DNA from: Aspidiotus rigidus
Lineage: Eukaryota > Arthropoda > Insecta > Hemiptera > Diaspididae
Direction of reading: 5' to 3'
Assembly: GCA_035079385.1 (NCBI GenBank)
Contig: JAVHKY010000013.1
Span: 12,150,001 to 12,214,000 of the forward strand
DNA: 64,000 nt
Below, in pieces: positions 1-10,266 of this stretch. The notes under the pieces were generated by a model, which saw only the letters and a program-made list of their open reading frames with translations, was not told the origin of the DNA and searched no databases. Position 1 is the first letter of the stretch. Every line of letters starts with the position of its first letter. The translations under genes were made by a program, and so were the position numbers.

Positions 1-183
1 AATAGGAAGGGGAAAAAACTGATCTTGAAGTCATCAGGCTGACTCATGGAGTTATCAAACTGTGATGTCGCAGGCCTGGCCCTCAAGCTATAGGGTGATT
101 CAGAAAAATGTCGACCTCCAAGATGTATAAGGTAGGAGGGGGAAAATTAAACGAATCCGTTCCTTAAGGTTACGGCTATCCAT
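1..183. repeat. Degenerate R-family repeat flank
   Basis: Positions about 75-147 carry the recurring words of a dispersed family called R here: 'caagctata', then 'aaaaatgtcgacctccaag', then 'taggaggggga'. The same words recur near 1.3, 10.3, 22.3, 31.4, 34.7-35.2, 35.7, 60.5 and 63.0 kb. The stretch 'taggaggggga' is present on both sides of the Penelope palindrome (about 132-142 and 1294-1304), so the palindrome appears to sit inside an R copy. Confidence 0.5.
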
Positions 184-328
184 CATAAACGAAAAAACGA
201 ATACTCCAAAGGGAGAGTAAACAAATGCAAACCGCAGAAAATAAAAACGAAGGGAGCGCTTTCGGTTAAACAACCATCTTCAGACCTGAAATGAAAGCAA
301 CTGACGAACGAATGAGAAAGAAGAGGTA

Positions 329-724
329 TTAAGATCGTCCGAACGAGAAATCACGGTGTGAATCATAAACCTGTTCGATCAAGCCATCTTCCGGAATGTA
401 CGAGTTGAGTATAGTGATACCGTCAGTGTTGAGGTGACGCATTATCTCTATATTCTCAAGGGCGATACGCTTACGGTAGGAATTCTCCTTATGGAGGAGC
501 TTTTCGGATCCCTCGCGGAAACTGTGGCCACTGTTAATCAAATGATCAGCGAAAGCTGACTCCCCTAAGCGTCCCTTCTTCCAAGACTTCAGGTGCTCAG
601 CTACTCTAACTTTCATCTGGCGGCTGGTCTCACCAATATAAAAGCCTCCACAATCCTCACATTCCATCTTATAAACACCACTCCTCTCATCAACCGGTAT
701 GGGATCCTTCAGTCTCACAAACAA
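329..724 (-). CDS. GIY-YIG endonuclease domain, Penelope-like, left arm
   Basis: A 131-residue open frame encodes the C-terminal endonuclease of a Penelope-like retroelement. In this family the domain is fused downstream of the reverse transcriptase and is thought to nick target DNA for primed reverse transcription. Visible motifs are GVY at residues 16-18, YIG at 29-31 with a nearby Cys pair (ECEDC), the conserved Arg at 35 in ETSR, His44, and a candidate catalytic Glu at 90. No reverse transcriptase is fused to this copy, so it is a 5'-truncated fragment, not an independent gene. It has the same orientation as the broken RT at 1420-2365. The family call is secure; expression is doubtful. 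Confidence 0.75.
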   Translation of the reverse strand: MFVRLKDPIPVDERSGVYKMECEDCGGFYIGETSRQMKVRVAEHLKSWKKGRLGESAFADHLINSGHSFREGSEKLLHKENSYRKRIALENIEIMRHLNTDGITILNSYIPEDGLIEQVYDSHRDFSFGRS

Positions 725-1148
725 CCTCTACAACCATACCACAGTCAAGAGGTTGTTTGTGAGACTGAAGGATCCCATACCGGTTGATGAGAGGAGTGGT
801 GTTTATAAGATGGAATGTGAGGATTGTGGAGGCTTTTATATTGGTGAGACCAGCCGCCAGATGAAAGTTAGAGTAGCTGAGCACCTGAAGTCTTGGAAGA
901 AGGGACGCTTAGGGGAGTCAGCTTTCGCTGATCATTTGATTAACAGTGGCCACAGTTTCCGCGAGGGATCCGAAAAGCTCCTCCATAAGGAGAATTCCTA
1001 CCGTAAGCGTATCGCCCTTGAGAATATAGAGATAATGCGTCACCTCAACACTGACGGTATCACTATACTCAACTCGTACATTCCGGAAGATGGCTTGATC
1101 GAACAGGTTTATGATTCACACCGTGATTTCTCGTTCGGACGATCTTAA
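699..1148 (+). CDS. GIY-YIG endonuclease domain, Penelope-like, right arm
   Basis: This 149-residue frame contains the same 131-residue endonuclease as the left arm, in opposite orientation. About 18 extra N-terminal residues come only from read-through across the palindrome centre, so the annotated ATG at 699 is probably accidental. All domain landmarks of the left copy (GVY, YIG, Arg, Glu) are present. It ends in the stop at 1146-1148. No RT is attached upstream, because the upstream DNA is the other arm. It is best treated as a truncated transposon fragment with an intact domain. Confidence 0.75.
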   Translation: MGSFSLTNNLYNHTTVKRLFVRLKDPIPVDERSGVYKMECEDCGGFYIGETSRQMKVRVAEHLKSWKKGRLGESAFADHLINSGHSFREGSEKLLHKENSYRKRIALENIEIMRHLNTDGITILNSYIPEDGLIEQVYDSHRDFSFGRS

Positions 1149-1293
1149 TACCTCTTCTTTCTCATTCGTTCGTCAGTTGCTTTCATTTCAGGTCTGAAGA
1201 TGGTTGTTTAACCGAAAGCGCTCCCTTCGTTTTTATTTTCTGCGGTTTGCATTTGTTTACTCTCCCTTTGGAGTATTCGTTTTTTCGTTTATG

Positions 1294-1420
1294 TAGGAGG
1301 GGGACTTGGAATAAAATTTTCGAGTCTTGAGCTTTGCCGGACGGCGGACGTTTTTTCCGAAAAACACCCCCGATAAAACAGGCCCCATGTTAACACAAAA
1401 AACCATAGATATCGAAGACC
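1294..1420 (+). repeat. R-family repeat copy between Penelope parts
   Basis: The copy runs from 'taggagggggacttgg' through 'gagctttgccggacggcgg' to a GATAAAACAGG-type end. The same order of words is found near 10.3, 22.3, 34.8 and 35.2 kb. It separates the palindrome from the broken Penelope RT and ends where RT homology starts, so one of the two was inserted next to, or into, the other. Confidence 0.6.
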
Positions 1421-2365
1421 CAAAGGGCGAACCGATCGGGATTCCTATATTCTTCGGAAGCTTGAAAGATTTTCTCATCAAACTGGCATACGTTTGGAAA
1501 AAAGTATTTGTCCAACCGGGTGAAGAACTCGAAGGAGAATCCTGTTGGGACGTGGCCTCAATGAAATGAGAGAGATGTCTGGAAATAAGTCAGCAATATC
1601 AAAAGAAACGAGAGTCAAGTCCGGAGAAGGGGTCTCCTTGATACTATGGATCAATCCACTGGAGTTGCATACAGAATAGGCAGATACCAAATTAAGTGCC
1701 TCAAGAAATTCAGCTTCTTTGCAAGTAGGTATCGAGATAAATGAAACTACCGGCCTCATTGGCATATCAACCTTGTGGATCTTAGGCAGGCTACATAACC
1801 GAGCGGGAGCTGGATTTGAAACAATTAGTAAAGACTTTTTTATGGCTGGTCGTTGAAAGATGTAGGTACTGTCATTCACTGCCTTACGGATTTGGGAGTT
1901 GAAATTGAAATCCTCACAACAAAGGGCGTTACTGGTGAAAAGAAATTCTTTAGTCCTCTCATTATATGTACTGCGATCCATGATAACAACAGTATTGCCC
2001 TTTATGAACACTAAATCCTTCTGAATGTTCCTGACGGTCCTTTTCAAAGCAATGCTCATAGTGTTCACTGGTTGATTGTGGATCACTTCCGCAATCTGGT
2101 CGACTAAGTTATTATTGTCTCTTAATGAAATGGTAATATTAGCCACTTGGCTATGAACAGTACTTTCTTCTTTAATGGGGGCAGAAAATGTCTCCTCCTC
2201 CAAGTTGAACTTGGCGCTGGAATGGTTCATCAATCGAGAGAAGAAACTAAACTGGCCTTCAAGTTTGGGTTGTGGTTTGTTGGGTCGCTTCCGTTCTGAA
2301 AAATCTTCGATATTCAACTTCGTTTGAAGGTTTAACGATAAATTATGCGCAATCCATTCTCTCAA
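1420..2365 (-). pseudogene. Penelope-like reverse transcriptase, truncated and frameshifted
   Basis: Read on the minus strand, an open frame (2365 to 1478) shows Penelope RT landmarks in order: a GNTVVIMDRSTYN segment, LPKIHK followed by MRPVVSFI, and SFDIADLF (the motif A region with its catalytic Asp). A frameshift near 1520-1560 moves the match to another minus frame, which continues with FDEKIFK and then IPIGSPFGS, equivalent to the GxPMGSPLS motif. Homology stops there at about 1420, before the catalytic YxDD block, where an R repeat begins. The element therefore lacks its RT active-site core, thumb and a fused endonuclease and cannot be functional. The palindrome to its left could be part of the same insertion. 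Confidence 0.75.
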
Positions 2366-5080
2366 AAATGAATTTTGATACGGTTAAATGTAACCAAAAT
2401 TCACCAAACCGTTATAATGTTAGACTTTGAAGGAAGTAAATACTTGGTCGGTTCGACATGATTCAGCCAAAAAACATAAAATACTCTTCCTCTGCCTCTA
2501 AAATCTTCGGATATATGGTATATATGATCTCAGAGCATGCCTGAAGGATTGAACTTGGAAATTTTATGGGTTATAGGGACTACAAGAGAGAGAATAATTG
2601 GTCACGTCAACCAAATTTTATCATTATCATAATTGTCATGAAGAGGGCTTCTCGAATTCTTCGAATAATGTAATTTCATAAAACGAAGTTTTTTCGCTCA
2701 GCCTTTACAAGCATAGTCGCGAGACGTGCGGAAATACAAAAGATAAACTTGTAGCTTGATGGCTTTGAAAAAGAGTTATACTTACTTCTTTGGTCCTGTG
2801 ATCTTCATTTCGCTTTATATAGCTGACGTATCTGTAACAGAAAAAAATACGCATATATGGTAAAGCTGTTCATTCAGTCGATAATTATTCCGCATTTAAT
2901 TATTTCACGCTCCAGAGAATCTCGAACGTTGGATCGATTGTTATGAATCTTAGTATCGTGCCGATAATTTTATCTATACATACACTAATTGTCTGTAAGA
3001 TTTACAAGTTCACTCGGTGGATTAATTCCTGAATCGAAAATTTCACGGGTCTTTTAATATAACTTACTGATAGCGTACAGTACTTCACTAGATGACTTTA
3101 TCTGAATCTATCGCGCGAGCAGATTATCATACCTCAATCATGTCGCCTCGAGAGAAAGATTACTCGTTAAATATAACGCTTCTTTTATAAAATCTAATCT
3201 TATTAGACACGAGATGAACGCTTTAATTCTTGCCAAAGTGTAACGCCGAAACGCCCACTCGATTTGAGTGTTCAAAACTATTTCCGCCTACGTTGTCAAG
3301 AGAGCGAGTGAAAATTTTCCGACCAGCATACCGAGCAAAAAATGTTGTTTTTCGTTAAAGGAAAAAGGTCGCAACTCGCGCGTATATACGAGAGCGTGCA
3401 CGACCGCGGACAAAATTTTGAAAGTTCGAACTTAATACTGTCGCGTATACTCTTTACGGCCGAAAAGTATGCTTTGGATTGCAAATCTTTCGTACTTTTT
3501 GCTCTCCATCCTTGAACTATACTTCCTTTTTTTCCCTATCTCTCTTGTTTAAGACTCTTCGGACGTGCAAAAAATAAGCTCACGTTTCTCCTCAAAAACG
3601 TGTACCCGCGACTTCGACGGAAATATTGAAAAACTAGGTTGAAACCTAATATTGCGTATTGTATTGCGTTTATTGATACAGTCATTTTTATTATGTTTAT
3701 GCGACGAGTTCCTGTTGTTATTTATTATTTTTTTTTTCTCTCGCGGAGGTAATACGAATAAATTTGGAAATTAACGAAATACGTCACAGACACGCGGACG
3801 ATGAAGGAAATTACCGGAGGGATCGTTTACGAATCCCGTCTTCAAATTGACGAATAAAATACACGCTTGATGAATGGAAAAATTTTAATCAATGGACGAA
3901 ACGAGGTTAATCGGTGTAAAAAGTTGGACACAAATCAAGGGCAAAATGTTTGCTCAGCCAAAACGTCGCCCTAATACGTATCGGCGATTTATTAGACTTT
4001 GTCAATAGCGAGATGAAGTGGAAACGTCAACAAATAATTGGGTTATAAAAATTTCTTCTGTATGTAGTGCCTTAGGAGTAGATATATTCGTAGTAAGTTT
4101 TGTAAATTTTATAAACCTTGCTTCATTTTCTGAATAAAAATTCAGCAATTTAGGTTTTTTCAAAATGATAACTTTACCCAGATTCTGAGATTTTTTCGGG
4201 TTTCAGCGGCGCCGCGATATTATTCAATGTGCCTACAACAATAATACTGGCCATAATTTGCGTATTCCGCGAAAAATTTGAAAAATTCGAACTCTAATAA
4301 ATGATCGAAAACTGTGTCACGAAAATTCCAGACGCACTTTGATTGGCATTTTATGACCATAAGGTTATAGGCCTAGTATACTTGTTGAGTGCGCCGCCAA
4401 CTGCGGCACATAACTTTCTTGAAAAGAATTTACCTGAACGCTATAGCGTAGGCAACATTTATAACTTTCGTTGCGTTCTTATTTTTGCCTGCTATGACGC
4501 CGTAATTTTTTCCTCTAGCGTCTATAAACAAGTAACTTTATGGCGCATTCAGATTAGTAAGGACGTAACTATCTACCAGTGAAATATTATGCTATCGGAG
4601 GATTTTGAAACGTGAATCAACATCGACGATTCCCAGGTTAACGAAGTCTGTACTCGTGTAGTTTCATTTCCATCGGGGCTAGCCTCTTCACTCGTTACAA
4701 ATTCGATACCTTTCAAGTATCGTCTGGTTTTCTGAATTGTCTCGAGAGCGACGCAATTTCGTGACGAAGGTTATTGAACGGATGTACGACTGAAAGTTGG
4801 AGTGTCTAGAATGCAATCTCTTGTCCACGAGAAATAAGGTGACTAATATCGATGGAGATCTGATGGGAAAGAAATTTTTCTACGAGTAAAAAAAGATCAT
4901 ATCTTGTGTCTTTCTTACGTACAACTTTTGCGGAGATGCGGATAGAGGCTGTCTAATTCAGCAAGGCTGGAAGAGTTACGACCCGCCCCCGAGCTAATTT
5001 GCTGAGCGATACACTAATCTTAGGTATGAAATAGGTTAGAAGGAATGAAAATTCAAAAACGTCAAATTCGCGCCATTTTC
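2366..5080. other. Intergenic, nothing recognised
   Basis: Only short ORFs without family signatures are present (for example 3296-3484 minus and 4343-4582 plus). Base composition is ordinary AT-rich DNA with scattered CpG. I see no exon series, RNA gene or repeat structure I can defend. Confidence 0.5.
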
Positions 5081-5830
5081 GGAGCGTATGAAGTAAAAAA
5101 TATAAAGTACAGAGTCTACCTGACTGATTTAAAGGGTAGAGAATTTATGAATCTTTTGAATATCGGCTGATCATCCAACACAAGCCCCTTCAGGAAGAGA
5201 TTACACTCTTTCCTTTAAGATATTGTATCCTCATTGGCTGGCCAATCTTTTCGTGCACAAGTAACTAACAACGCTTTCCGTTGAAGCTCCAGATTTCCGT
5301 GACATTAAAAGATATTTTTCCACGACGAAATCGCTAGGAAAATGAAGGAGGTGGCTACTATCACGGTTCATGAGGAAATCTAGAGACTATATCCCAAAAG
5401 TCCGCGTGAGGGATAAGAAACGATTTGAGGAAGATGAATTGAAATTATTCGAAGGTTTTTTGACTGCAGATATCCCTCGGACTATACTGGATAAATTCTT
5501 AGAGGTTTTAGTGCCTTAAAAATACAATGTGCGTATAAACATCAAAGTTGCGATCGTTGCATTATTCGAAGACGATATGAATGATCTATCTACAAAATTA
5601 AAAAACTCATTGTCTGACTTCGCTTGCAGAAGAGGAAATCGCAGAATCGAGTCGAAAAGCTTTCAGAAAGATATCAAAAGTCATTCATCGAGCCTTAGGC
5701 GCCTACCTACATTCTTATGAGGCAACAAAATTGCATGAAACTGTTCAACACAAACCTCGATCAACTGTAAAGAAAAAAAGTAGAAGTTGATAAAGTAGTC
5801 GAAATGCTTAATGCTTATTGAAGAAAAACC
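5080..5830 (+). pseudogene. Degenerate coding DNA of unknown origin
   Basis: Three frame pieces read like protein. From an ATG at 5370 to a stop at 5517 the frame contains FEEDELKLFEGFLTADIP. The same frame resumes to about 5630 with INIKVAIVALFEDDMNDLS, and another frame from about 5630 to 5780 contains KVIHRALGAYLHSYEATK. A stop and a frameshift separate them. Composition (many charged residues, amphipathic stretches) is more protein-like than nearby random ORFs. I do not recognise the family. It lies about 0.4 kb upstream of the non-LTR RT and could be an older gag-like ORF or a decayed host exon. Confidence 0.3.
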
Positions 5831-6149
5831 TCATGAAAACAAACCAAAAAATCTAAAACTTCAACCAATATTCGTGAGACAAAAACTGAAATACCACAAA
5901 TTGAATCTAAACTTACTCCGGTGGAAGAGTTCTTTCTATCACTGAGTAGACAAACATATTTTTAGGCGAGGGATCGACCCTTTGTCGATGACTGACAAAA
6001 TTTAAATAATAATATCGATCAAATTAACTTAAATCCTATATTCATTTTTAAAGATACATTAATCATTTGCTAATCACTTTTCATCGGTATAATACAAAAA
6101 AGCCAAACCCACAATCATTCAAAACATGGCGTAGAAATGAACTTCCGAA

Positions 6150-6476
6150 TTGTACTCTAGGGGGAATTTAATATCTCTGAAAGAATTTTCGACTCAGGAT
6201 GTGGATTCTGCACTCAAAAAATTGAAACCAAAAAGGGGTATGGGCCCTGATGGAGTCCCTCCCTACATCTATAAAGGATGCGGAGAAATGTTAGTACTTC
6301 CGCTTACGTACCACTTTAATTTAATACTTCATACACGCTCGTATCCTCGCTCGTGGGTAATTTCCAAAATCCAGTGCCAAAAACGGCTGAAGCCTAGGAA
6401 ATTTGCAACCATAGACCTATCTCGATCATATGTGTCCCTGCTAAAATTGTTGAATCTGTGCTGTTCAGCAAGTTAA
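6150..6476 (+). pseudogene. N-terminal RT segment, frameshifted
   Basis: The first frame contains LKKLKPKRGMGPDGVPPYIYK, the typical start of non-LTR reverse transcriptases, followed by a fingers segment ending in the tryptophan of PRSWVIS. After about 6365 the homology moves to another frame: PVPKTAEA, an in-frame TAG, then NHRPISII and KIVESVLFSKLNP, which leads into the 6458-7738 frame. One frameshift and one stop therefore separate the parts, and no single protein can be made from the whole. Confidence 0.7.
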
Positions 6477-7738
6477 ATCCTCAGACAAAGAATTTAATTC
6501 CGTCGCATCAGCATGGCTTTGTAGGGAGGAGATCGATACAAACTAATCTCCTGGAATTGACTTATCATGTACATAAGGTACTAGATGAAAGAGTATCCTC
6601 TCAATTAGACATTATATATTTAGATTTTGAAAAAGCTTTTGATAAGGTAGATCATTACAAATTACTCGAGAAACTTGATTTCATGGGTTTCTTCGACTCT
6701 CTCATTGAACTGTTTTGGACTTATTTATTGGAAAGAAAACAGTATGTCATGTTCAAGGGGGCTAAGTCAGAAATGTTCAATAGTTCCTCGGGGGTACCAC
6801 AGGCATCTGTTCTGGGTCCATATCTCTTCCTCTTATTTATGATTGGCGTAGATAGGGACTTAAGATATTCGCGGTGCTCATTGTATGCTGACGATGTAAA
6901 GCTATTCAGGGAGGTACGCTGTTTGGAGGATTCTGTGTTGCTGCAGCGGGACCTCGGTGTGTTGACGAGATGGAGCGAGGAAAATTCGATGCCTTTAAAG
7001 ACCAAAAAATGTAAAGTGATGACGTTCTTTCGCAAGCGAACTAAGATTCCGGCAGAATATCAGATACGTGGAGAGATTTTAGAATCAGTTGAGGAAATTC
7101 GGGATATAGATGTCCTCTTCGATCCCAGAATAAACTTTGATTGCCTCTTACACAAGGTACTGAATAGCGCAAAACACAATCTGGGTGTCATTATGAGACA
7201 GACCAAATCTTTTGTCAACATGTCTGTTCTCCGCTTGCTGTATCTGATGCTTGTACGATCGCATCTGGATAGTGCAAGTGTGATATGGGGTCCAGTAGGT
7301 AAAATGAAGTTGAAAAAAATTGAACGTATTCAAAAAATGTTCACAAGGTATCTCTATTTTAGAAATTTTGGATATTACGATACCTCAATTACTTATTCGG
7401 AGTTGGTCCTGGGCTACGAGTTAACTACTCTAAAAGTGAGAAGGGAAATTAGTTTAATAATGATAGTGAGGGATATCCTGTGTGGAAAAACTGAATCGTC
7501 GTTCTTACTAAGTAAGATAAATTTCCTCGCTCCATCATCCAGAACGAGTAGGTGTAAGGATATCTTCCAGATTCCTCAGCACAGAACACAGCAGTTTGCT
7601 TCTGCTCCACTGCTTCTTGCCCTGTCCCTCTTGAGCCGTGCTGTTAAAGAAGACCGCACAATTGATATATTTTTTGACAGTAGAAAAATGTTAGGTAGCA
7701 AAGTGACGACAGTCCTCGTGAACTTGGAAACAAATTGA
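6458..7738 (+). CDS. Reverse transcriptase of non-LTR retrotransposon (partial)
   Basis: A 426-residue uninterrupted frame carries the catalytic RT core. Motif A is LDFEKAFDKVDH at residues 55-66, motif B SGVPQASVLGP at 111-121, and motif C YADD at 143-146 (bases 6884-6895), followed by the WSEENSMPLKTKKCKVM segment typical of palm/thumb in Jockey-, CR1- and I-like elements. All three catalytic Asp are present. The start ATG at 6458 is only the first Met in a frame that really begins upstream in the broken segment. No RNase H or C-terminal zinc knuckle is evident; the protein ends at 7736. The Ala in motif B (usually Gly, VPQGS) is a small oddity. It is likely a dead but fairly young copy. 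Confidence 0.8.
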   Translation: MLFSKLNPQTKNLIPSHQHGFVGRRSIQTNLLELTYHVHKVLDERVSSQLDIIYLDFEKAFDKVDHYKLLEKLDFMGFFDSLIELFWTYLLERKQYVMFKGAKSEMFNSSSGVPQASVLGPYLFLLFMIGVDRDLRYSRCSLYADDVKLFREVRCLEDSVLLQRDLGVLTRWSEENSMPLKTKKCKVMTFFRKRTKIPAEYQIRGEILESVEEIRDIDVLFDPRINFDCLLHKVLNSAKHNLGVIMRQTKSFVNMSVLRLLYLMLVRSHLDSASVIWGPVGKMKLKKIERIQKMFTRYLYFRNFGYYDTSITYSELVLGYELTTLKVRREISLIMIVRDILCGKTESSFLLSKINFLAPSSRTSRCKDIFQIPQHRTQQFASAPLLLALSLLSRAVKEDRTIDIFFDSRKMLGSKVTTVLVNLETN

Positions 7739-8240
7739 TAATGCTTGCCCATACCTTATTTAATTTTTGTTCATTATTCATCTATCTTTTTTTTTTTCTT
7801 TTTTTTTCCCCTTCTTATTCTAAACCTTTTAGCCTGATCTTGTCCGCACCCCTATGATCAAATGCCCTCCATAATATATCCGTAATTATTATTATTATAT
7901 CTATTTATTTATTTATTTTTTCTATTCATTTATTTTTGTTTTTATTTATTCTTCGAAATGATTGGTTTGTGGAAGGGGTTGGGGGATTGGACATGGGGAC
8001 CAGGGTTGGGGTGGCTAGTGGTGGACATATTATAATTATTGTTGTTTTTTTTTTTTTTTTTTTCGTTTATTATTCGTATTTTTCTATTATTTTTATTTTT
8101 GTTTTCGTTTTTATTGTACTTTTTTTTTTTTTTTTTTTTTACATATTTCGTTTTTGATTTTGTTTTTTTGTTTATAATGCCCTCCTGTCATTGGCCGATC
8201 GGCTGTTGGAGGGCACTCTAATAATAGTAATAATAATAAT
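7739..8240 (+). other. 3' UTR of non-LTR element, T-rich with terminal stem-loop
   Basis: After the stop come T-rich tracts, a run of about 20 T near 8044-8063 and another of more than 20 T near 8119-8140. Then a stem-loop follows with arms GCCCTCC (8180-8186) and GGAGGGC (8208-8214), and a tail of TAA/TAG triplets to about 8240. Short ORFs here (7936-8157, 8039-8221) translate into Phe/Ile runs and are artefacts of the T tracts. Confidence 0.65.
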
Positions 8241-8400
8241 ATAAATAAACTATTAAAAAATAATTAAATAAGAATAATAATTTAATTAATAAATTAATAT
8301 AAAAAAAGAATGTACACTAAAATACAAAATAAAATTGGAAATTATTGTTTCAATTTTTGGTTTTATTCTTTCATTAAAAAACATTTTTGAAGTTTTTCAA
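8241..8400. other. Very AT-rich spacer
   Basis: The stretch is mostly A and T with TTAATTAATAAATTAATAT-like words. It resembles the AT-rich segment at 34,311-34,515 in composition but is too short to assign. Confidence 0.4.
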
Positions 8401-8830
8401 AAATAAACAATATGATCATGATCACCTCAGTGGAAGGGACCACAATGGGGGGGGGCTACTGGCTCCCCTGACATACCTACGCAAACATACATCCGAAGGA
8501 GTGACATCCGGGAACCTTTCCAAAGAAGTAGGATTAAGAAATGACCGTCGGAGCCCGACTGATTCAGGTCGTGCGACGACGTCAGCTCCCCATCCTGTTC
8601 AATCAGATGCAGACTTGTGGACCCAGCCCCCAAAGTCTAGAGCACCGGAGATTATGCTCAACTAGAGCACAAGTTAGACCTTCAGATCGCTTGACAATAC
8701 TACTACTGCTGGTGGAACTCAAGATTAGCCTTCAGATTATCCAGACATGGACTGGATCTGATGATGAAAACGGTGATGGAAGTTCTTTTATTTAGCCCCC
8801 AAAAAATGTTATAATAATCACTACACAACG
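8400..8830 (+). pseudogene. Possible ORF1 remnant of R1-like element
   Basis: The frame 8387-8665 is rich in Ser, Pro and Arg (for example NDRRSPTDSGRATTSAPHPV), and a second frame around 8650-8800 is open for a short way. It lies directly upstream of an R1-like endonuclease relic in the same orientation, where ORF1 would be expected. No zinc knuckles are visible, so the assignment rests on position. Confidence 0.25.
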
Positions 8831-8834
8831 AAAA

Positions 8835-10266
8835 AAAAAATTGAGGAACGCATCCGATTCTAGAAGTATTTTTGACGCTGATCATTATGCCTTTGACCGC
8901 AATCATTCCTATACTATACAGGAGGAGCAGGTGAGACTTACTGCACGTGAAGACGCAACAGTGATCTCACTAACAGAGCCATATTATATATATCGAGGAC
9001 GCAGTAATAGGAAAGAGATCAGCGATAAATGTGAAAAAAGAATTTCCGGCACCCGCAGTTTCCATGATTAGCGAGGACGTGGTTGCAATTCGGGCCCTAC
9101 AACCGCTAGGTTCGCTGTAGTCGCGAAAATGGAACCGGGGTGAAGGAAAAAAATGCATTTGTCTCAATGTAATTTCAATTTGAAATATCTTTGGAAAGAA
9201 GCAATTTTTTGAAAAAATTGAAAGAACTAAATTTGCTGATCATAAAATTTCCTTTCAAATGAAATTATCAGTTTTGAAATACATTGAAATTTTATGAAAA
9301 CAGTTACTACCCGCTCACCTCGATACCCGCAATGTCTATTATGTACCCGGTTGCGTTATCAGCGAAGCTAGCGCTGTTGGGCCTGAATTAAGGATAAAAT
9401 TGGTATGTGCATCCGCATCACTATCCAGCACTGGATACGGTAGAAGCAATGATAGAGGAAAGTGCCCCAATAGTCATCACTGGCGACTTCAATTGTAGGT
9501 GGTCAGCATTCTCCTCTGTAAATTTGAGGCAGAGGGGTATGGAATTCATTGAATTTATCACACGAAACAGCCTTGTCATAGGAAATGATGGCACTCCCAC
9601 CTACTACTATCAGGGCAGGGAGTGAATTAATGACTATCCCTTGAGTAAAGGCGTCGAGATGGAGAACTGTGAAGTATTCCACCGAACATGCTCTGGTGTT
9701 TGGCACTATAAGAATCGAAAACCCCAGCCTGGACTCCTATATGCATCAGACCACACGCACATATCTTGCCACTCCACCCAACATATACAGAATTTGGTGG
9801 GATAGAGAATACAAATAAGAACGCGGAGCTGTTGACCAAATGGCTCCAAGAGGGAATCCAACAGTCCACTACAACCCGGAGGAGCCAAAGAGTAGGGTGC
9901 CTTTGGCGGAATGATACATTGGCCGACTTCCAAAAGCGCGTAAAACGCTAGGCCGGAAGATCAATAGATGCCGCAACTTACTAACACTTGTAACCTTACG
10001 AGGTGAAAGGAGAAACTATAGAATGTGCATCTGACAATCCAAGGAACAGGCTTGGAGAAGGTTCCGGGATAAAAATCGGCCCTGGGGCAAGCCCTATAAA
10101 ATAGTTGTCAAAAATCAAGCTCATATGTATGGAATCCCTATCATCAGGAAATCCAATGGACTACTCACCAGTAGTGATGAGGAGGCCAGTAGGGAAATGC
10201 TAAATGAAAAATTTCTTTCAGTGGGGGAGCATCTAGCACGACCCACCTTAGACTTTTTGAGCTGTG
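8835..10266 (+). pseudogene. R1-like non-LTR endonuclease region, decayed
   Basis: The frame 9407-9625 shows apurinic-like endonuclease landmarks: APIVITGDFNCRWSAFSS, where GDFN is the conserved catalytic-site motif, then a RGMEFIEFI helix and IGNDGTPTYYYQGRE. Later frames give a YASDHTHISCHS block equivalent to the SDH motif, and around 10,060-10,130 WRRFRDKNRPWGKPYKIVVKN (given here in parts), the segment before the RT in R1-clade ORF2. Several frameshifts and stops lie between. The element ends abruptly near 10,266 where an R repeat begins, before any RT. The part at 9170-9300 looks inserted. Confidence 0.6.
9170..9305. repeat. Segment related to core of 16.6-kb fold-back element
   Basis: Words such as 'ttttttgaaaaaattgaa', 'gaactaaa' and 'aatttcctttcaaat' recur in the same order at 16,750-16,810 inside the inverted-repeat element. 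It interrupts the R1-like endonuclease relic, which suggests a shared small non-autonomous element. Confidence 0.35.

Larger units (their letters stand above)
184..1293. mobile_element. Penelope-like palindrome, head-to-head GIY-YIG segments
   Basis: Two arms, 184-729 and 748-1293, are reverse complements with no indel: paired positions always sum to 1477. The 18-bp spacer is 730-747. Each arm carries the 3' part of a Penelope-like element: the C-terminal GIY-YIG endonuclease and its downstream non-coding tail. Penelope-like elements are known to carry long terminal repeats in direct or inverted orientation and 5'-truncated copies joined to one another. The encoded proteins of the two arms are identical over 131 residues, so the structure is either young or an assembly artefact. 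Arm identity was checked by eye at several places, not base by base. Confidence 0.8.
6140..8240 (+). mobile_element. Non-LTR retrotransposon, 5'-truncated, with 3' tail
   Basis: The element comprises a frame-broken N-terminal RT part (6150-6475), a long intact RT frame (6458-7738), and a pyrimidine-rich 3' untranslated region ending in a stem-loop (8180-8214) and TAA-type repeats to about 8240. No endonuclease or ORF1 is recognisable directly upstream, so it is 5'-truncated. Motif style fits the Jockey/CR1/I group; I cannot fix the clade. Confidence 0.75.

Noticed and set aside
593..884. Two 64-residue ORFs near the palindrome centre
   Set aside because: Antisense shadows of the GIY-YIG frames; they are mirror images because the DNA is palindromic.
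6721..7333. Minus-strand ORFs of 61 and 104 residues
   Set aside because: Antisense shadows of the well-supported RT frame 6,458-7,738.
7936..8221. Overlapping ORFs rich in Phe, Ile and Val
   Set aside because: They are translations of T runs in the 3' UTR of the non-LTR element.
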